A DNA stretch of 64,000 bases from Flavobacterium degerlachei (GCF_900106645.1 NZ_FNMV01000002.1:186001-250000), one strand, 5' to 3'; positions 18,411 to 27,052 are shown, counted from the stretch's first letter. Made by a program: numbers and translations. The notes: a model not told the origin generated them from the sequence alone.

Positions 18411-19652
18411 ATGACAATAATAATTTCACTTTGTCTATTGTTACTGGTTGCTTATTTATTTGATCTTACTGCTGCAAGGACTAAAATACCTTCTGTAATA
18501 TTATTACTGCTATTGGGATGGATAGTAAGAGAAGCTACCTACTTATTTAGTATTGAGATTCCTGACCTTTCCTCTACCCTACCTGTATTAGGTACCATAG
18601 GACTAATCCTTATCGTACTCGAAGGCTCCTTGGAACTTGAACTCAATAAGTCTAAAATTGGACTCATAAAAAAATCTTCATTGGGAGCATTTCTGCCTTT
18701 GATTATTTTGGCCTTTTCCTTAGCTTACTTATTGCATTATTACGGGGGATATTCGTTTAAAGATAGCCTTACAAATGCGATCCCTTTTTGTGTGATTAGC
18801 AGCGCCATTGCCATTCCAAGCGTTAGAAACCTATCTTCAAGTCAAAAAGAATTTATTATCTACGAAAGTAGCTTGTCAGATATTTTTGGGGTAATATTTT
18901 TTAACTTCATCATCTATAACACTAGTTTTGGCTTAGAAACTTTTGGGTATTTTTGTCTGGAGATTTTAATTATTATCGCGATTTCATTTGTCGCTACTAT
19001 TTTGCTTTCTTTTCTTCTAAAGAAAATTGACCATCATATCAAATTTGTACCTATCATATTGCTAATCATATTGATATATGAAATTTCAAAAATATTCCAT
19101 TTGCCAGCACTTATTTTTATCTTGGTGTTTGGATTATCAATTGGGAATTTAGATGAACTAAAACATTTTAAATGGATTCAAAACTTTAGACTTGATTTAT
19201 TATTATTAAACAAGGAGGTTTCTAAATTTAAAGAACTTATAGTTGAAGCTACTTTTCTTGTTAGAGCGCTATTCTTTCTTTTGTTTGGGTATTTGATTAA
19301 GACCTCTGAAATAATAAACCTAGATACATTAGTATGGTCAGTTGGAATAGTATTAGGCGTTTTTATATTGAGAATCATTCAACTAAAAATCTCAAAAATC
19401 CCCTTATTTCCTTTGTTATTTGTGGCACCAAGAGGACTTATAACCATCTTATTATTCCTTTCGATCGCTCCTGAGCACAAGATATTATTGATTAATAAAT
19501 CAGTTATTATTCAGGTTATACTATTAACCGCCTTGGTTATGATGGTTGGCCTAATGGTAACTGCCAAAACAAGAGAATCAATTTTGTTAAAAAGACAAAA
19601 AGCTAAAGAGGAAAAGGAAGCTAAAGAAGCTTTAGAAAGAGTTGTAGAATAA
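18411..19652 (+). CDS. Cation/proton antiporter (CPA1/Na+:H+ family)
   Basis: A 413-aa polytopic inner-membrane protein with about 12 hydrophobic helices, ending in a Lys/Glu-rich cytoplasmic tail (residues ~390-413). The early helices have the SVILLLLLGWIVR and TIGLILIVLEGSLELE patterns of CPA antiporters, with acidic residues in TM segments. Na+ or K+ for H+ exchange is the expected activity. It lies 212 bp after the glycosyltransferase and is probably a separate transcript. A bidirectional terminator follows. Confidence 0.8.
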   Translation: MTIIISLCLLLLVAYLFDLTAARTKIPSVILLLLLGWIVREATYLFSIEIPDLSSTLPVLGTIGLILIVLEGSLELELNKSKIGLIKKSSLGAFLPLIILAFSLAYLLHYYGGYSFKDSLTNAIPFCVISSAIAIPSVRNLSSSQKEFIIYESSLSDIFGVIFFNFIIYNTSFGLETFGYFCLEILIIIAISFVATILLSFLLKKIDHHIKFVPIILLIILIYEISKIFHLPALIFILVFGLSIGNLDELKHFKWIQNFRLDLLLLNKEVSKFKELIVEATFLVRALFFLLFGYLIKTSEIINLDTLVWSVGIVLGVFILRIIQLKISKIPLFPLLFVAPRGLITILLFLSIAPEHKILLINKSVIIQVILLTALVMMVGLMVTAKTRESILLKRQKAKEEKEAKEALERVVE

Positions 19653-19670
19653 AATCAAATCTATACTATC

Positions 19671-19712
19671 TAAAAACAGAAAAACCGCTTTGAAGCGGTT
19701 TTTCTGTTTTTA
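19671..19712. terminator. Bidirectional terminator between antiporter and cysteine desulfurase
   Basis: A long inverted repeat (core CCGCTT/AAGCGG, extended by A/T arms with ACAG/CTGT) serves both converging genes. The desulfurase stop codon at 19710-19712 lies inside its right arm. Confidence 0.85.
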
Positions 19713-20834
19713 GATATTTTTTAATGCCGCTATTAGCAAATCGACATCTTCCTTGCTGTTGTAATGGCTAAAGGAAATTCGTAGGCTTGGTTTTTTCAAA
19801 TCCTCCTGAGAGAGCATTTCCGCTAAAACATGCGATGCTCTAATGCTACCGCTCTGACAAGCGCTTCCTCTAGAAACTGCAATCCCCTTCATGTCCAGAT
19901 TAAATAAAATCATTGCCGTTTTATCAGCTGAAAAAGGTAATAAAACATTTAGCATATTATAAAGTCCATCTTGGCTTCCGTTTACAACATAGCCCGCAAA
20001 CTCAATTTCAAGCTGTTCAATCAAATATTTCTTTAATTCGGATATATGTGCCCTTTCTGTATCTAAATTGGCATACGAAAGCTCTAATGCTTTTGCCATT
20101 CCTGCAATTTGGTGTACCGCTTCCGTTCCAGCACGCAATCCCTTTTCTTGTTCGCCACCATAAAAAAGTGGCTGCAATCCTGAATTTTTCCTTACAAATG
20201 CAAATCCCACACCTTTAGGTCCGTGAAATTTGTGTGCGCTGGCAACTAGGAAATTTATTGGAAACGCTTGCACGTCCAATTCTATTTTTCCTATGGATTG
20301 TACAGTATCAGAGTGAAACAAGACATTATGCTCTGCACAAATCACCCCTATTCGTTTTATATCTAAAACATTTCCAGTTTCGTTGTTCACATGCATCAAA
20401 CTCACTAAAGTTTTATCATCCTGTGATAACAACTGCACTAAATCAGTAATATCGATATCACCATTAGACTTGACGGCAACATAATCGACCTGAATACCAA
20501 ATTCTTTTTGCAATGCCTGAACGGTATATAGAACGGCGTGATGCTCAATTTTGCTTGTTATTATTCGTTTTACCTTCAAATCCACAACAGCTGAACGAAG
20601 AATCCAATTGTTAGCTTCTGTTCCACAGGAAGTAAAAATAATTTCCTGAGCCGCAGCATTCAATTGCTTGGCGATTGATTTTCTAGAGAGCTCCAAAACG
20701 CTTTTTCCATTGCGGCCAAAACTATGTGTTGAAGAAGGATTTCCAAAATCTTCTGCCATTACCTTGGTCATTTCTTGAATGACTTCGGCACGAATGGCTG
20801 TCGTTGATGCGTTATCGAGATATACTTTTTTCAT
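19710..20834 (-). CDS. Cysteine desulfurase (NifS/IscS family)
   Basis: A PLP enzyme that removes sulfur from L-cysteine for Fe-S and thio-cofactor assembly. The 374-aa product starts at MKKVYLDNASTT (ATG complement at 20834); a 15-residue upstream extension is dropped because it runs into the intergenic region. The PLP Lys lies in SAHKFHGPKG and the catalytic Cys is in SRGSACQSGS. No iscU or iscA neighbours are present, unlike in the isc operon, so its partner acceptor is encoded elsewhere. Confidence 0.9.
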   Translation of the reverse strand: MKKVYLDNASTTAIRAEVIQEMTKVMAEDFGNPSSTHSFGRNGKSVLELSRKSIAKQLNAAAQEIIFTSCGTEANNWILRSAVVDLKVKRIITSKIEHHAVLYTVQALQKEFGIQVDYVAVKSNGDIDITDLVQLLSQDDKTLVSLMHVNNETGNVLDIKRIGVICAEHNVLFHSDTVQSIGKIELDVQAFPINFLVASAHKFHGPKGVGFAFVRKNSGLQPLFYGGEQEKGLRAGTEAVHQIAGMAKALELSYANLDTERAHISELKKYLIEQLEIEFAGYVVNGSQDGLYNMLNVLLPFSADKTAMILFNLDMKGIAVSRGSACQSGSIRASHVLAEMLSQEDLKKPSLRISFSHYNSKEDVDLLIAALKNI

Positions 20835-20895
20835 TACTGCAAAGTTATGAAATATCAATTGTGTATTCTCAATTATCAATTGCCATTTTTTTCGC

Positions 20896-20903
20896 TATTT
20901 TTG
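20896..20903 (+). promoter_or_regulatory. Possible -7 promoter element
   Basis: TATTTTTG fits TAnnTTTG, 18 bp upstream of the lipoprotein start at 20921, leaving a very short leader. No clear -33 element is seen. Confidence 0.4.
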
Positions 20904-20920
20904 TCAAAATATATTTTACG

Positions 20921-21883
20921 ATGAAAAGAGTTCTAAGCCTATTGGTTTTTGTGGTACTATTGAATGGTTGTGATGACGGTAATTTAATTCAAGAAGATAT
21001 CGATTTTGAATCTGCAACTATGCAAAGTTGTAGTACTAATAATATTATTTACAAGCTAAACGAAAAAGAAGCTTTACTAGTTGAAATTCCGGAAACTTCC
21101 TTTACAACTGAGCCATCTTCTACTAATACACCTACGGAGCTAAGCATCAGTAGCACTAGTAATCGCGTTGTTTACCGCTTTTTTAACGGTACCGTATCAG
21201 CAGATAATATCTGTGAGACCATACCAGCAGCAGCACCTATTGTAACGGACCAATGGACTGCAACTGACGGTACTATTCAAATACTCACTACAGCAGTAAA
21301 AACGACAAATACTACTGATAATAGTACTAAAATTACTGGATACAATCATAATATTGTTTTCAAGAACATCACATTTGCTAAGAGTAGCGGAACGCAGGTT
21401 TATGAAACTTTCGCTTTTGGCGATTACGTAACAACTGCCACCACTTTGCCTTTCCTATTTGATGAAACGCTAGAAAAATGTTCTACTTCAAATCAAATAT
21501 ATAACTATACCAGTAGCGAGGCTTTAATGTTAACTATAGATCCTAGTTTAATCGTTAATGAAGTAACTCCATTAAATAGTCCGCGAACAGGAATTATTGG
21601 AACTACTACAAACATCCTTAAGTATCGTTTATTTTCGGGATTACTTACCTCAGCCTATTTTTGTAATGCAACAACACCAACTACTCCTGCGTTGAGTCAA
21701 GAATGGAATGGTGTAGCGGGTATATCTGGAATAAGTGGTATCATCGAGGTTACAACAACAACTAACGGACCAAGTAGTTTTAAGCATACAATCGTGCTTA
21801 AAAAAGCATCTTTGGCCAAAGGAAATAACAATTTTTTACTTGGTGATAATTACATTTACGGGGAACTTTTAACGACAAATTAA
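20921..21883 (+). CDS. Hypothetical lipoprotein with two repeated ~130-aa halves
   Basis: The start at MKRVLSLLVFVVLLNGC gives a lipoprotein signal with the acylated Cys at residue 17. The 320-aa product has two similar halves, each opening with a short Cys-containing motif (MQSCSTNNIIYKLNEKEALL, then LEKCSTSNQIYNYTSSEALM). Each half has Thr/Ser-rich strands and a YRFFNG or YRLFSG motif. This suggests a duplicated beta-rich extracytoplasmic domain. No function is recognised. A strong terminator follows. Confidence 0.75.
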   Translation: MKRVLSLLVFVVLLNGCDDGNLIQEDIDFESATMQSCSTNNIIYKLNEKEALLVEIPETSFTTEPSSTNTPTELSISSTSNRVVYRFFNGTVSADNICETIPAAAPIVTDQWTATDGTIQILTTAVKTTNTTDNSTKITGYNHNIVFKNITFAKSSGTQVYETFAFGDYVTTATTLPFLFDETLEKCSTSNQIYNYTSSEALMLTIDPSLIVNEVTPLNSPRTGIIGTTTNILKYRLFSGLLTSAYFCNATTPTTPALSQEWNGVAGISGISGIIEVTTTTNGPSSFKHTIVLKKASLAKGNNNFLLGDNYIYGELLTTN

Positions 21884-21912
21884 GCCTCATAATTCAACTC
21901 AAAATACCTCAT

Positions 21913-21954
21913 AAAAAAGCTCCCATTTGCAATCACAAATGGGAGCTTTTTTAT
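21913..21954. terminator. Bidirectional terminator
   Basis: A 17-bp perfect stem, 21913-21929/21936-21952 with the core GCTCCCATTTG, has A and T runs at both ends between converging genes. Confidence 0.9.
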
Positions 21955-21970
21955 TTAAAATGGTATGCTT

Positions 21971-22522
21971 TTATTTGCTGTTTTGCTTAATAAAAACCTC
22001 GGTGGCACCTTGCCCATATTTTTGATAATTGCCTTCTTGAAAAGCGATATTGTCATATCGTCCTAATAAAAAATCAAGCTCTGCTTTAAGCACTCCTTCA
22101 CCAACTCCGTGAATAAAAACAATTTTAGGTATACGATTACGGATAGCAAATTCGATGTGCCGTTTTGCCGTTTCTGATTGTAAAGTCAGAATATCATAAT
22201 TTGACATTCCACGTTTGTTAGGCACTAGTTTTTCAATGTGCAAATCGAACTCAGGAGCCGAAACTTCGTGTTTATCCTTGCGCTCTTTTACAAAACTACG
22301 TGGTTTTGGAATCTCTTTCTCCTTCGAAATTTCATCTACATTAATTCTTCTAATAGAATCCATTAAGTTATTGGAATCGTTTACTTTAAGTAATTCATTG
22401 ACAAGAAATGTCATCACGAATCCATCCTCTGTTTCTACCGTTACTTCTTTATCTTTGGTTGACAAGACCACTCCATTAATGGCTTCGTCGAGCACTGTAA
22501 CCTTGTCTCCCTTATTGAACAT
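21971..22522 (-). CDS. Smr/MutS2-type domain protein (DUF2027-like)
   Basis: A 183-aa protein. An N-terminal SH3-like barrel (MFNKGDKVTVLDEAINGVV) precedes a C-terminal Smr domain containing FDLHIEKLV (the HxxK/DLH motif) and IVFIHGVGEGVLKAELD. Smr domains nick or bind nucleic acid, and the DUF2027-type arrangement is common in Bacteroidota. I start at the Met of MFNKGDKV (22522), since upstream codons overlap the preceding membrane-protein gene. It overlaps that gene by 11 bp, so co-transcription is likely. Confidence 0.8.
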   Translation of the reverse strand: MFNKGDKVTVLDEAINGVVLSTKDKEVTVETEDGFVMTFLVNELLKVNDSNNLMDSIRRINVDEISKEKEIPKPRSFVKERKDKHEVSAPEFDLHIEKLVPNKRGMSNYDILTLQSETAKRHIEFAIRNRIPKIVFIHGVGEGVLKAELDFLLGRYDNIAFQEGNYQKYGQGATEVFIKQNSK

Positions 22523-22697
22523 CTTTATCGTCTTTTTCTTGATTTTTACTTGGCGTTTTGGCACTTAACCTCATCATCCCAAACATAAATATAGCGATTG
22601 CAATTACCGTTATATACACGTTTTTATCGTCACTCACCTGCTCAAAAAAAGCAACCAGTATCGCAACAATCATAATTGGAATTATTATTTTTTTCAT
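22512..22697 (-). CDS. Small two-TM membrane protein
   Basis: A 61-aa protein with two hydrophobic segments (about 3-20 and 28-46) and a charged C-terminal tail KTPSKNQEKDDKD. No family is recognised. It lies directly upstream of the Smr-domain gene with an 11-bp overlap, suggesting one transcript. Confidence 0.65.
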   Translation of the reverse strand: MKKIIIPIMIVAILVAFFEQVSDDKNVYITVIAIAIFMFGMMRLSAKTPSKNQEKDDKDVQ

Positions 22698-22799
22698 TTC
22701 TTTACATATCAGATTCCAAAAGTAATAAATTTAAAACTGCCTTTCTTTTTTATTGAAAAGGATTCCTGTTATTTTGTAAATTGTAAAAAAATAAAACCA

Positions 22800-23078
22800 T
22801 TGGATTTAGAAAAATATATGTTCCCTTGCTTGAGCAAAACACTCTTTGGAGTGGAGTGTTTGGGCTGCGGTTTTCAGCGATCATTCCTGCTTCTTTTGAA
22901 CGGAGAATTTGCCGCTTCTTTTGAAATGTATCCAGCGCTATTTTCAACACTTTTATTTTTGGGCTTACTGGGATTTCATTTAATATTCAAACGCTTTTTT
23001 TCTCAAAAATTAATTTTTGCAGTCGCAATTATAAACGTTCTTTTTATGATTGCCGGCTATATTTACAAACACTTTTGA
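22800..23078 (+). CDS. DUF2752 membrane protein
   Basis: A 92-aa protein matching the DUF2752 pattern: PCLSKTLFGVECLGCGFQRS with the CxxCG core, then two TM segments. The start is a TTG at 22800 giving LDLEKYMFPC; an ATG at 22818 would shorten it by six residues. The conserved motif begins after either start, so both remain possible. The function of DUF2752 is unknown. Confidence 0.75.
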   Translation: MDLEKYMFPCLSKTLFGVECLGCGFQRSFLLLLNGEFAASFEMYPALFSTLLFLGLLGFHLIFKRFFSQKLIFAVAIINVLFMIAGYIYKHF

Positions 23079-23105
23079 GCCGAATATATTAGCTAAAAAA
23101 CGGAA

Positions 23106-23807
23106 TTACTTATTAATTCTACTCAATATATCATTCATCATTTCGATCTGAATCTTTTGAATTTCTATCAATTCTTCTTGTTGATGCCTTACCAAATGAT
23201 CCAGTTTTTCGTGCAGCATTCTAATTTCAAGTTCTGACTTTAAATTAATCATATAATCCTTTCTGGCCCTTTCCCGATCTTTTTCCTCCTGCCGATTTTG
23301 ACTCATCATGATAACTGGAGCTTGAAGAGCCGCAAGGCAAGATAAAATCAGATTTAATAAAATAAAAGGATAAGGATCAAAGCCTTTATTGTATAGAATA
23401 TAAATATTAGCCAAAATCCAGAGCAGGATGAACACGCCAAACAGAATGATAAATTTCCAGCTTCCGCCAAAATTAGCAACTTTATCTGCTACCAACTGTC
23501 CAAAAGTTCTCACTTCCAACTTCTCTTCCATTTTACTGACCATGGAATCAGACTCCATAAATTCTTCCGAAACAGCATCTTCTATTTTAGACAACTCCCC
23601 TATTTCATTGGACAAATAATCAGAAATATATTTTTCCCGATACAAATTAAGTTCTGTAATAGACAAAAACTGATCGGTACTGAAATCAGGAAAGTCGGTT
23701 TTCATCAAAGATAAAATAGGCTTGCGAACTATTTTCCCAGAAACCTTGTCAGTCAGTGGAAACTCCTTCTTTGATAGATCACTTGTAAATGTCGGAATAG
23801 CGTTCAT
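23106..23807 (-). CDS. DUF1003 domain membrane protein
   Basis: A 233-aa protein. A soluble N-terminal half is followed by two TM segments (about 117-137 and 148-165) with the DUF1003 hallmarks FGQLVADKVANFGGSW, PYPFILLNLILS and APVIMMSQNRQ. A charged helical C-terminal tail follows. The function is unknown; the family is widespread. It converges with the DUF2752 gene, 27 bp apart. Confidence 0.85.
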   Translation of the reverse strand: MNAIPTFTSDLSKKEFPLTDKVSGKIVRKPILSLMKTDFPDFSTDQFLSITELNLYREKYISDYLSNEIGELSKIEDAVSEEFMESDSMVSKMEEKLEVRTFGQLVADKVANFGGSWKFIILFGVFILLWILANIYILYNKGFDPYPFILLNLILSCLAALQAPVIMMSQNRQEEKDRERARKDYMINLKSELEIRMLHEKLDHLVRHQQEELIEIQKIQIEMMNDILSRINK

Positions 23808-23924
23808 TTAAACTGTTTTTAACAAGCTAATTTACGCATTTAAAATTATTTATGTTAAAATAATACTACATCCAAGTTTCATGCAACTGTTATTTATACC
23901 TCTATTAGCAGAGTCTATCAGTTC

Positions 23925-23958
23925 TTTCAGAATTATTCGAAATAGTTCAATATATTTG
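23925..23958 (+). promoter_or_regulatory. Promoter of the cysE leader
   Basis: TATATTTG at 23951-23958 fits TAnnTTTG. A TTTC at 23925-23928, 22 bp upstream, is the only -33-like match. Predicted initiation is near 23965, about 28 bases before the leader peptide ATG. Confidence 0.55.
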
Positions 23959-23991
23959 TTTCATTTTTTATTTAAACCAAAAAATACAGTC

Positions 23992-24063
23992 ATGAGCAAC
24001 AGTCAACTTATTTTCAACTTAAACGTTTCAAATTCCTACTGGAATTGTTGTTGCCATTACTAA
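23992..24063 (+). CDS. 23-aa poly-cysteine leader peptide upstream of cysE
   Basis: ATG 23992 encodes a peptide ending SYWNCCCHY followed by TAA. Three consecutive Cys codons (TGT TGT TGC, 24046-24054) sit just before the end. The in-frame 60-codon extension to 23881 is rejected because the probable transcript starts near 23965. It lies 48 bp before the serine acetyltransferase start, and the Cys codons overlap a hairpin arm (see the regulatory feature). It is probably a cis-acting sensor of Cys-tRNA charging rather than a functional protein. Confidence 0.75.
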   Translation: MSNSQLIFNLNVSNSYWNCCCHY

Positions 24064-24099
24064 AAACATCATTTTCTACGTCCTTTCTATTAACAATTC
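24031..24099 (+). promoter_or_regulatory. Putative cysteine-responsive attenuator/translational switch
   Basis: Two mutually exclusive pairings exist. Hairpin A pairs AATTCC (24031-24036) with GGAATT (24041-24046) across a 4-nt loop. Hairpin B pairs GAATTGTT (24042-24049, covering the first Cys codon) with AACAATTC (24092-24099), just 12 bases before the cysE ATG. A ribosome stalled at the Cys codons would cover the 5' arm of B and free the cysE initiation region. The pairings are seen; regulation is inferred. Confidence 0.6.
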
Positions 24100-24111
24100 A
24101 ACCCCATAATC

Positions 24112-24903
24112 ATGACAAAAGATCTGATTATCAAAAATATCGCCGCTTTAAAAAGCCACACCAATATTAATTACGGAATCAAAACAAAAACGGAAGTATT
24201 TACTGAGAAACTCTTCTATACTTTATTTGATTCGAATGCTCCATTAAGCGAAAGCATTGACGAACTGAAGGTTCTTTTCAAAGAAATATCAGTAGTAGCA
24301 TGCAAAAAGCCAAAGGGAATATGCGATTCTATTTGGGATAGTTTTCTTGAAAAATTACCTTCCGTACTCGAAAAGCTAAATGCAGATGCCAATTTCTTTT
24401 TGGAAAATGACCCTGCCTCAAATAGCGTACAAGAAGTATACCTTGCTTACCCTGGGTTTTATGCCATTGCGATTTATCGTCTGAGTCATGAATTATACCT
24501 TTTAGACCTGCTGTTATTCTCCAGATTAATGAGTGAATATGCCCACCGCATCACTGGAACGGATATCCACGCAGGTGCCAGTATTGATTCGCCTATTTTT
24601 ATAGACCACGCTACAGGTATTGTAATTGGTGAGACTACCGTGATCGAAAAAAACGTAAAGATTTATCAGGGAGTAACTTTGGGAGCATTAAGTGTCAGCA
24701 AAGAAATGAAAGATAACAAAAGACATCCTACTGTAGAAAAAAACGTCTGTATTTACGCGAATGCAACAATTTTAGGAGGAGAAACAGTAATTGGTAAAAA
24801 CAGTATTATTGGCGGAAACGCATGGATTACCAAGTCCATTCCCCCAAGATCATTGGTTACCAATACTACAACTACAGAAGTAAAAATAAAAGAGCTAAGA
24901 TAA
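24112..24903 (+). CDS. cysE: Serine O-acetyltransferase
   Basis: Makes O-acetylserine from serine and acetyl-CoA, the first step of cysteine synthesis. The 263-aa product has a helical N-terminal half (1-130) and a left-handed beta-helix of hexapeptide repeats (about 155-250). Catalytic His/Asp motifs appear in GTDIHAGASI, IDHATGIVIGET and a later GGNAWITKS. The gene follows the poly-Cys leader and precedes cysM by one base, forming a cysteine-synthesis operon. Confidence 0.92.
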   Translation: MTKDLIIKNIAALKSHTNINYGIKTKTEVFTEKLFYTLFDSNAPLSESIDELKVLFKEISVVACKKPKGICDSIWDSFLEKLPSVLEKLNADANFFLENDPASNSVQEVYLAYPGFYAIAIYRLSHELYLLDLLLFSRLMSEYAHRITGTDIHAGASIDSPIFIDHATGIVIGETTVIEKNVKIYQGVTLGALSVSKEMKDNKRHPTVEKNVCIYANATILGGETVIGKNSIIGGNAWITKSIPPRSLVTNTTTTEVKIKELR

Positions 24904-24904
24904 T

Positions 24905-25792
24905 ATGGAGCCAAAAAAATTATTAGAATTAATTGGCAATACGCCTTTAATGGAGACTGTCAATTTAATCAAAAACAAGAATGTAAAACTCTTGTTGAAG
25001 CTCGAAGGGAACAATCCTGGAGGAAGTGTCAAAGACCGCGCAGCCTACAACATGATTGCATCAGCCTTAGAAAGAGGGGACATTAAAAAAGGAGACAAAC
25101 TAATTGAAGCCACCAGCGGAAATACAGGAATAGCACTAGCAATGATTGCGCAGTTATTCAATATTGAAATAGAATTAGTCCTGCCAGAAGACTCTACTAA
25201 AGAGCGTACTCAAACGATGAGAGCTTATGGTGCAACAGTCATTTTAACCTCCGCAAAGGAAGGAATTCTAGGGTCTAGAGACTATGCCGACAAGAAAGTG
25301 GCCGAAGGTGGATATGTGATGCTAAACCAGTTTGCTAATGATGACAACTGGAAAGCCCATTATAAAACTACCGGTCCAGAAATTTGGAACGATACTGATG
25401 GAACTGTAACCCATTTTGTTGCGGCAATGGGAACCACTGGAACGGTTATGGGGACTTCTACTTATTTGAAAGAGAAAAATCCAGCCATACAAATCATAGG
25501 TGCACAACCTAGTGACGGCTCACAAATTCCAGGAATCAGGAAATGGCCACAGGAATATTTGCCTAAAATCTTTAATGCTTCTAAGGTAGATCGTATCGTT
25601 GAAGTGAGCGAACAAGAAGCCCGTGCGATGACCAAACGTTTAGCTCTTGAGGAAGGCGTTTTTGCAGGAATGAGCAGCGGTGGATCAGTTGCTACGGCGC
25701 TTAAAATTGCTGAAGAACTGGAATCGGGAGTGATAGTAGCCATCATATGCGATCGAGGCGATCGCTATTTATCATCTGATTTATTTGATTAA
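24905..25792 (+). CDS. cysM: Cysteine synthase (O-acetylserine sulfhydrylase B)
   Basis: A PLP enzyme converting O-acetylserine plus sulfide to cysteine. The 295-aa product has the PLP Lys in GGSVKDRAAYN, the asparagine loop in EATSGNTGIAL, and the phosphate-binding GTTGTVMGT loop. It lies one base after cysE. It ends one base before the GNAT gene's start, so three genes share one transcript. The CysM-type choice over CysK rests on length and overall pattern, and is moderately sure. Confidence 0.92.
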   Translation: MEPKKLLELIGNTPLMETVNLIKNKNVKLLLKLEGNNPGGSVKDRAAYNMIASALERGDIKKGDKLIEATSGNTGIALAMIAQLFNIEIELVLPEDSTKERTQTMRAYGATVILTSAKEGILGSRDYADKKVAEGGYVMLNQFANDDNWKAHYKTTGPEIWNDTDGTVTHFVAAMGTTGTVMGTSTYLKEKNPAIQIIGAQPSDGSQIPGIRKWPQEYLPKIFNASKVDRIVEVSEQEARAMTKRLALEEGVFAGMSSGGSVATALKIAEELESGVIVAIICDRGDRYLSSDLFD

Positions 25793-25793
25793 A

Positions 25794-26246
25794 ATGATAA
25801 CAATTACAAGAACTAGCCCGGAGAATGTTGATTTTACTGCCCTCATAAAGGAACTTGACAACGATATTGAAAAACGTGACGGAGAAGAACACAGCTTCTA
25901 CGCGCAGTTTAACAAAACGGACAACATCAAACATGCAATTGTGGTTTATGAAGACCAAAGAGCCATTGGTTGTGGTGCTTTTAAATTTTATAAAGGCGAT
26001 GTTGCCGAAATAAAAAGGATGTTTGTTAATCCAGAAGACCGCGGTAAAGGCATTGCCTCAAAAATACTGAAAGAACTGGAATCATGGGCAAGAGAAGAAA
26101 ACTTCAATAGCTGCATACTGGAAACAGGCAAAAGATACCCTGAAGCCATTGCTCTGTACAAGAAAAATGGATACAGCATAACCGCTAATTACGGACAATA
26201 TGAATTAGTTGAAGATAGTGTTTGTTTCCAGAAGACAATCTCTTAA
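25794..26246 (+). CDS. GNAT family N-acetyltransferase
   Basis: A 150-aa acetyltransferase starting at MITITRTSPENV (ATG 25794; a TTG three codons earlier is less likely). The acetyl-CoA loop is VNPEDRGKGIASKILKEL, the Q/R-x-x-G-x-G/A type, followed by AIALYKKNGYS near the C-terminus. The substrate is unknown. It is the third gene of the cysE-cysM transcript, so an amino-acid or thiol substrate is possible. Confidence 0.88.
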   Translation: MITITRTSPENVDFTALIKELDNDIEKRDGEEHSFYAQFNKTDNIKHAIVVYEDQRAIGCGAFKFYKGDVAEIKRMFVNPEDRGKGIASKILKELESWAREENFNSCILETGKRYPEAIALYKKNGYSITANYGQYELVEDSVCFQKTIS

Positions 26247-26267
26247 AACCAGCATTATTTAAATTAC

Positions 26268-26300
26268 AAAAAGGGCTCTACTTAGTAGAGCCCTTTTTTA
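26268..26300. terminator. Bidirectional terminator after the cys operon
   Basis: A 14-bp stem, 26268-26281/26285-26298 (core AGGGCTCTAC), has a 3-nt loop and A/T runs, placed between converging genes. Confidence 0.9.
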
Positions 26301-26396
26301 TACAGTTTCACCACATAAGTGGTAATTTATTTATCTGCTTTTTTTGTCGGTTTGATACATTTTCAAAAGAAATTCGTTTCTAAACCAAAGCAATAA

Positions 26397-26810
26397 TTAT
26401 TGTGCTAAAGTCGCAGAAGTAGAAATTGCTGCATTCAACACTTTAGAAATTGGACAGTTTTTCTCCGCTTTTGTAACCTGTTGTTGGAAAACATCATCTG
26501 AAATGCCTTTTACTTTAGCATTAACAGTCAGATGAGAAGTTACGATTGCACCATCAACCAAGTCAATGTCACATTTTGTTTCGATACTTTCAATTTCAAA
26601 ATCCAATTCGCCAATATAAGCCGAAAGCTGCATTGTAAAACATCCTGCGTGTGCTGCTGCGATTAATTCTTCTGGGTTTGTCCCTACACCTTGCTCAAAA
26701 CGAGATTTGAATGAATATTGTGCGTTTTCTATAAGTGTACTTTGGGTGGTCAATTTTCCTGCTCCCTCTTTTAGGGAACCGTTCCACACTGCGGTTGCAT
26801 GTCTTTTCAT
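26397..26810 (-). CDS. OsmC family peroxiredoxin
   Basis: A 137-aa organic hydroperoxide reductase-like protein. The two redox Cys lie in AAHAGCFTMQLS and EKNCPISKVL, the standard OsmC/Ohr pair. It resolves organic hydroperoxides using thiol reductants. It stands alone on the minus strand. Confidence 0.9.
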   Translation of the reverse strand: MKRHATAVWNGSLKEGAGKLTTQSTLIENAQYSFKSRFEQGVGTNPEELIAAAHAGCFTMQLSAYIGELDFEIESIETKCDIDLVDGAIVTSHLTVNAKVKGISDDVFQQQVTKAEKNCPISKVLNAAISTSATLAQ

Positions 26811-27052
26811 AATGGGTTCTTTTTTAGTTTTCTCAAATTTAACCTTTTTAAAATGTAAGTTTTTCAGTCCATCATTTTTTTAACGAAAATTTAATCTGCT
26901 TTCCCTAACTCCTATTTAACTACCCAATCTAAATTGCTACCCTATCAGAAATTTAAGCCTCAATACTGACATCTTGTTTATTGCTTCGAAATTATTAAGT
27001 TTGTTTCTTCCAAAAAACAGCACTTATTTTCAACTACCTAATCTAGTCACTT

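Noticed and set aside
22750-22950. 66-aa minus frame
   Set aside because: Antisense to the DUF2752 gene, which has recognisable family motifs.
23881-24063. 60-aa frame ending at the poly-Cys peptide
   Set aside because: Its first 37 codons lie upstream of the likely promoter and transcript start; only the 23-aa part is kept.
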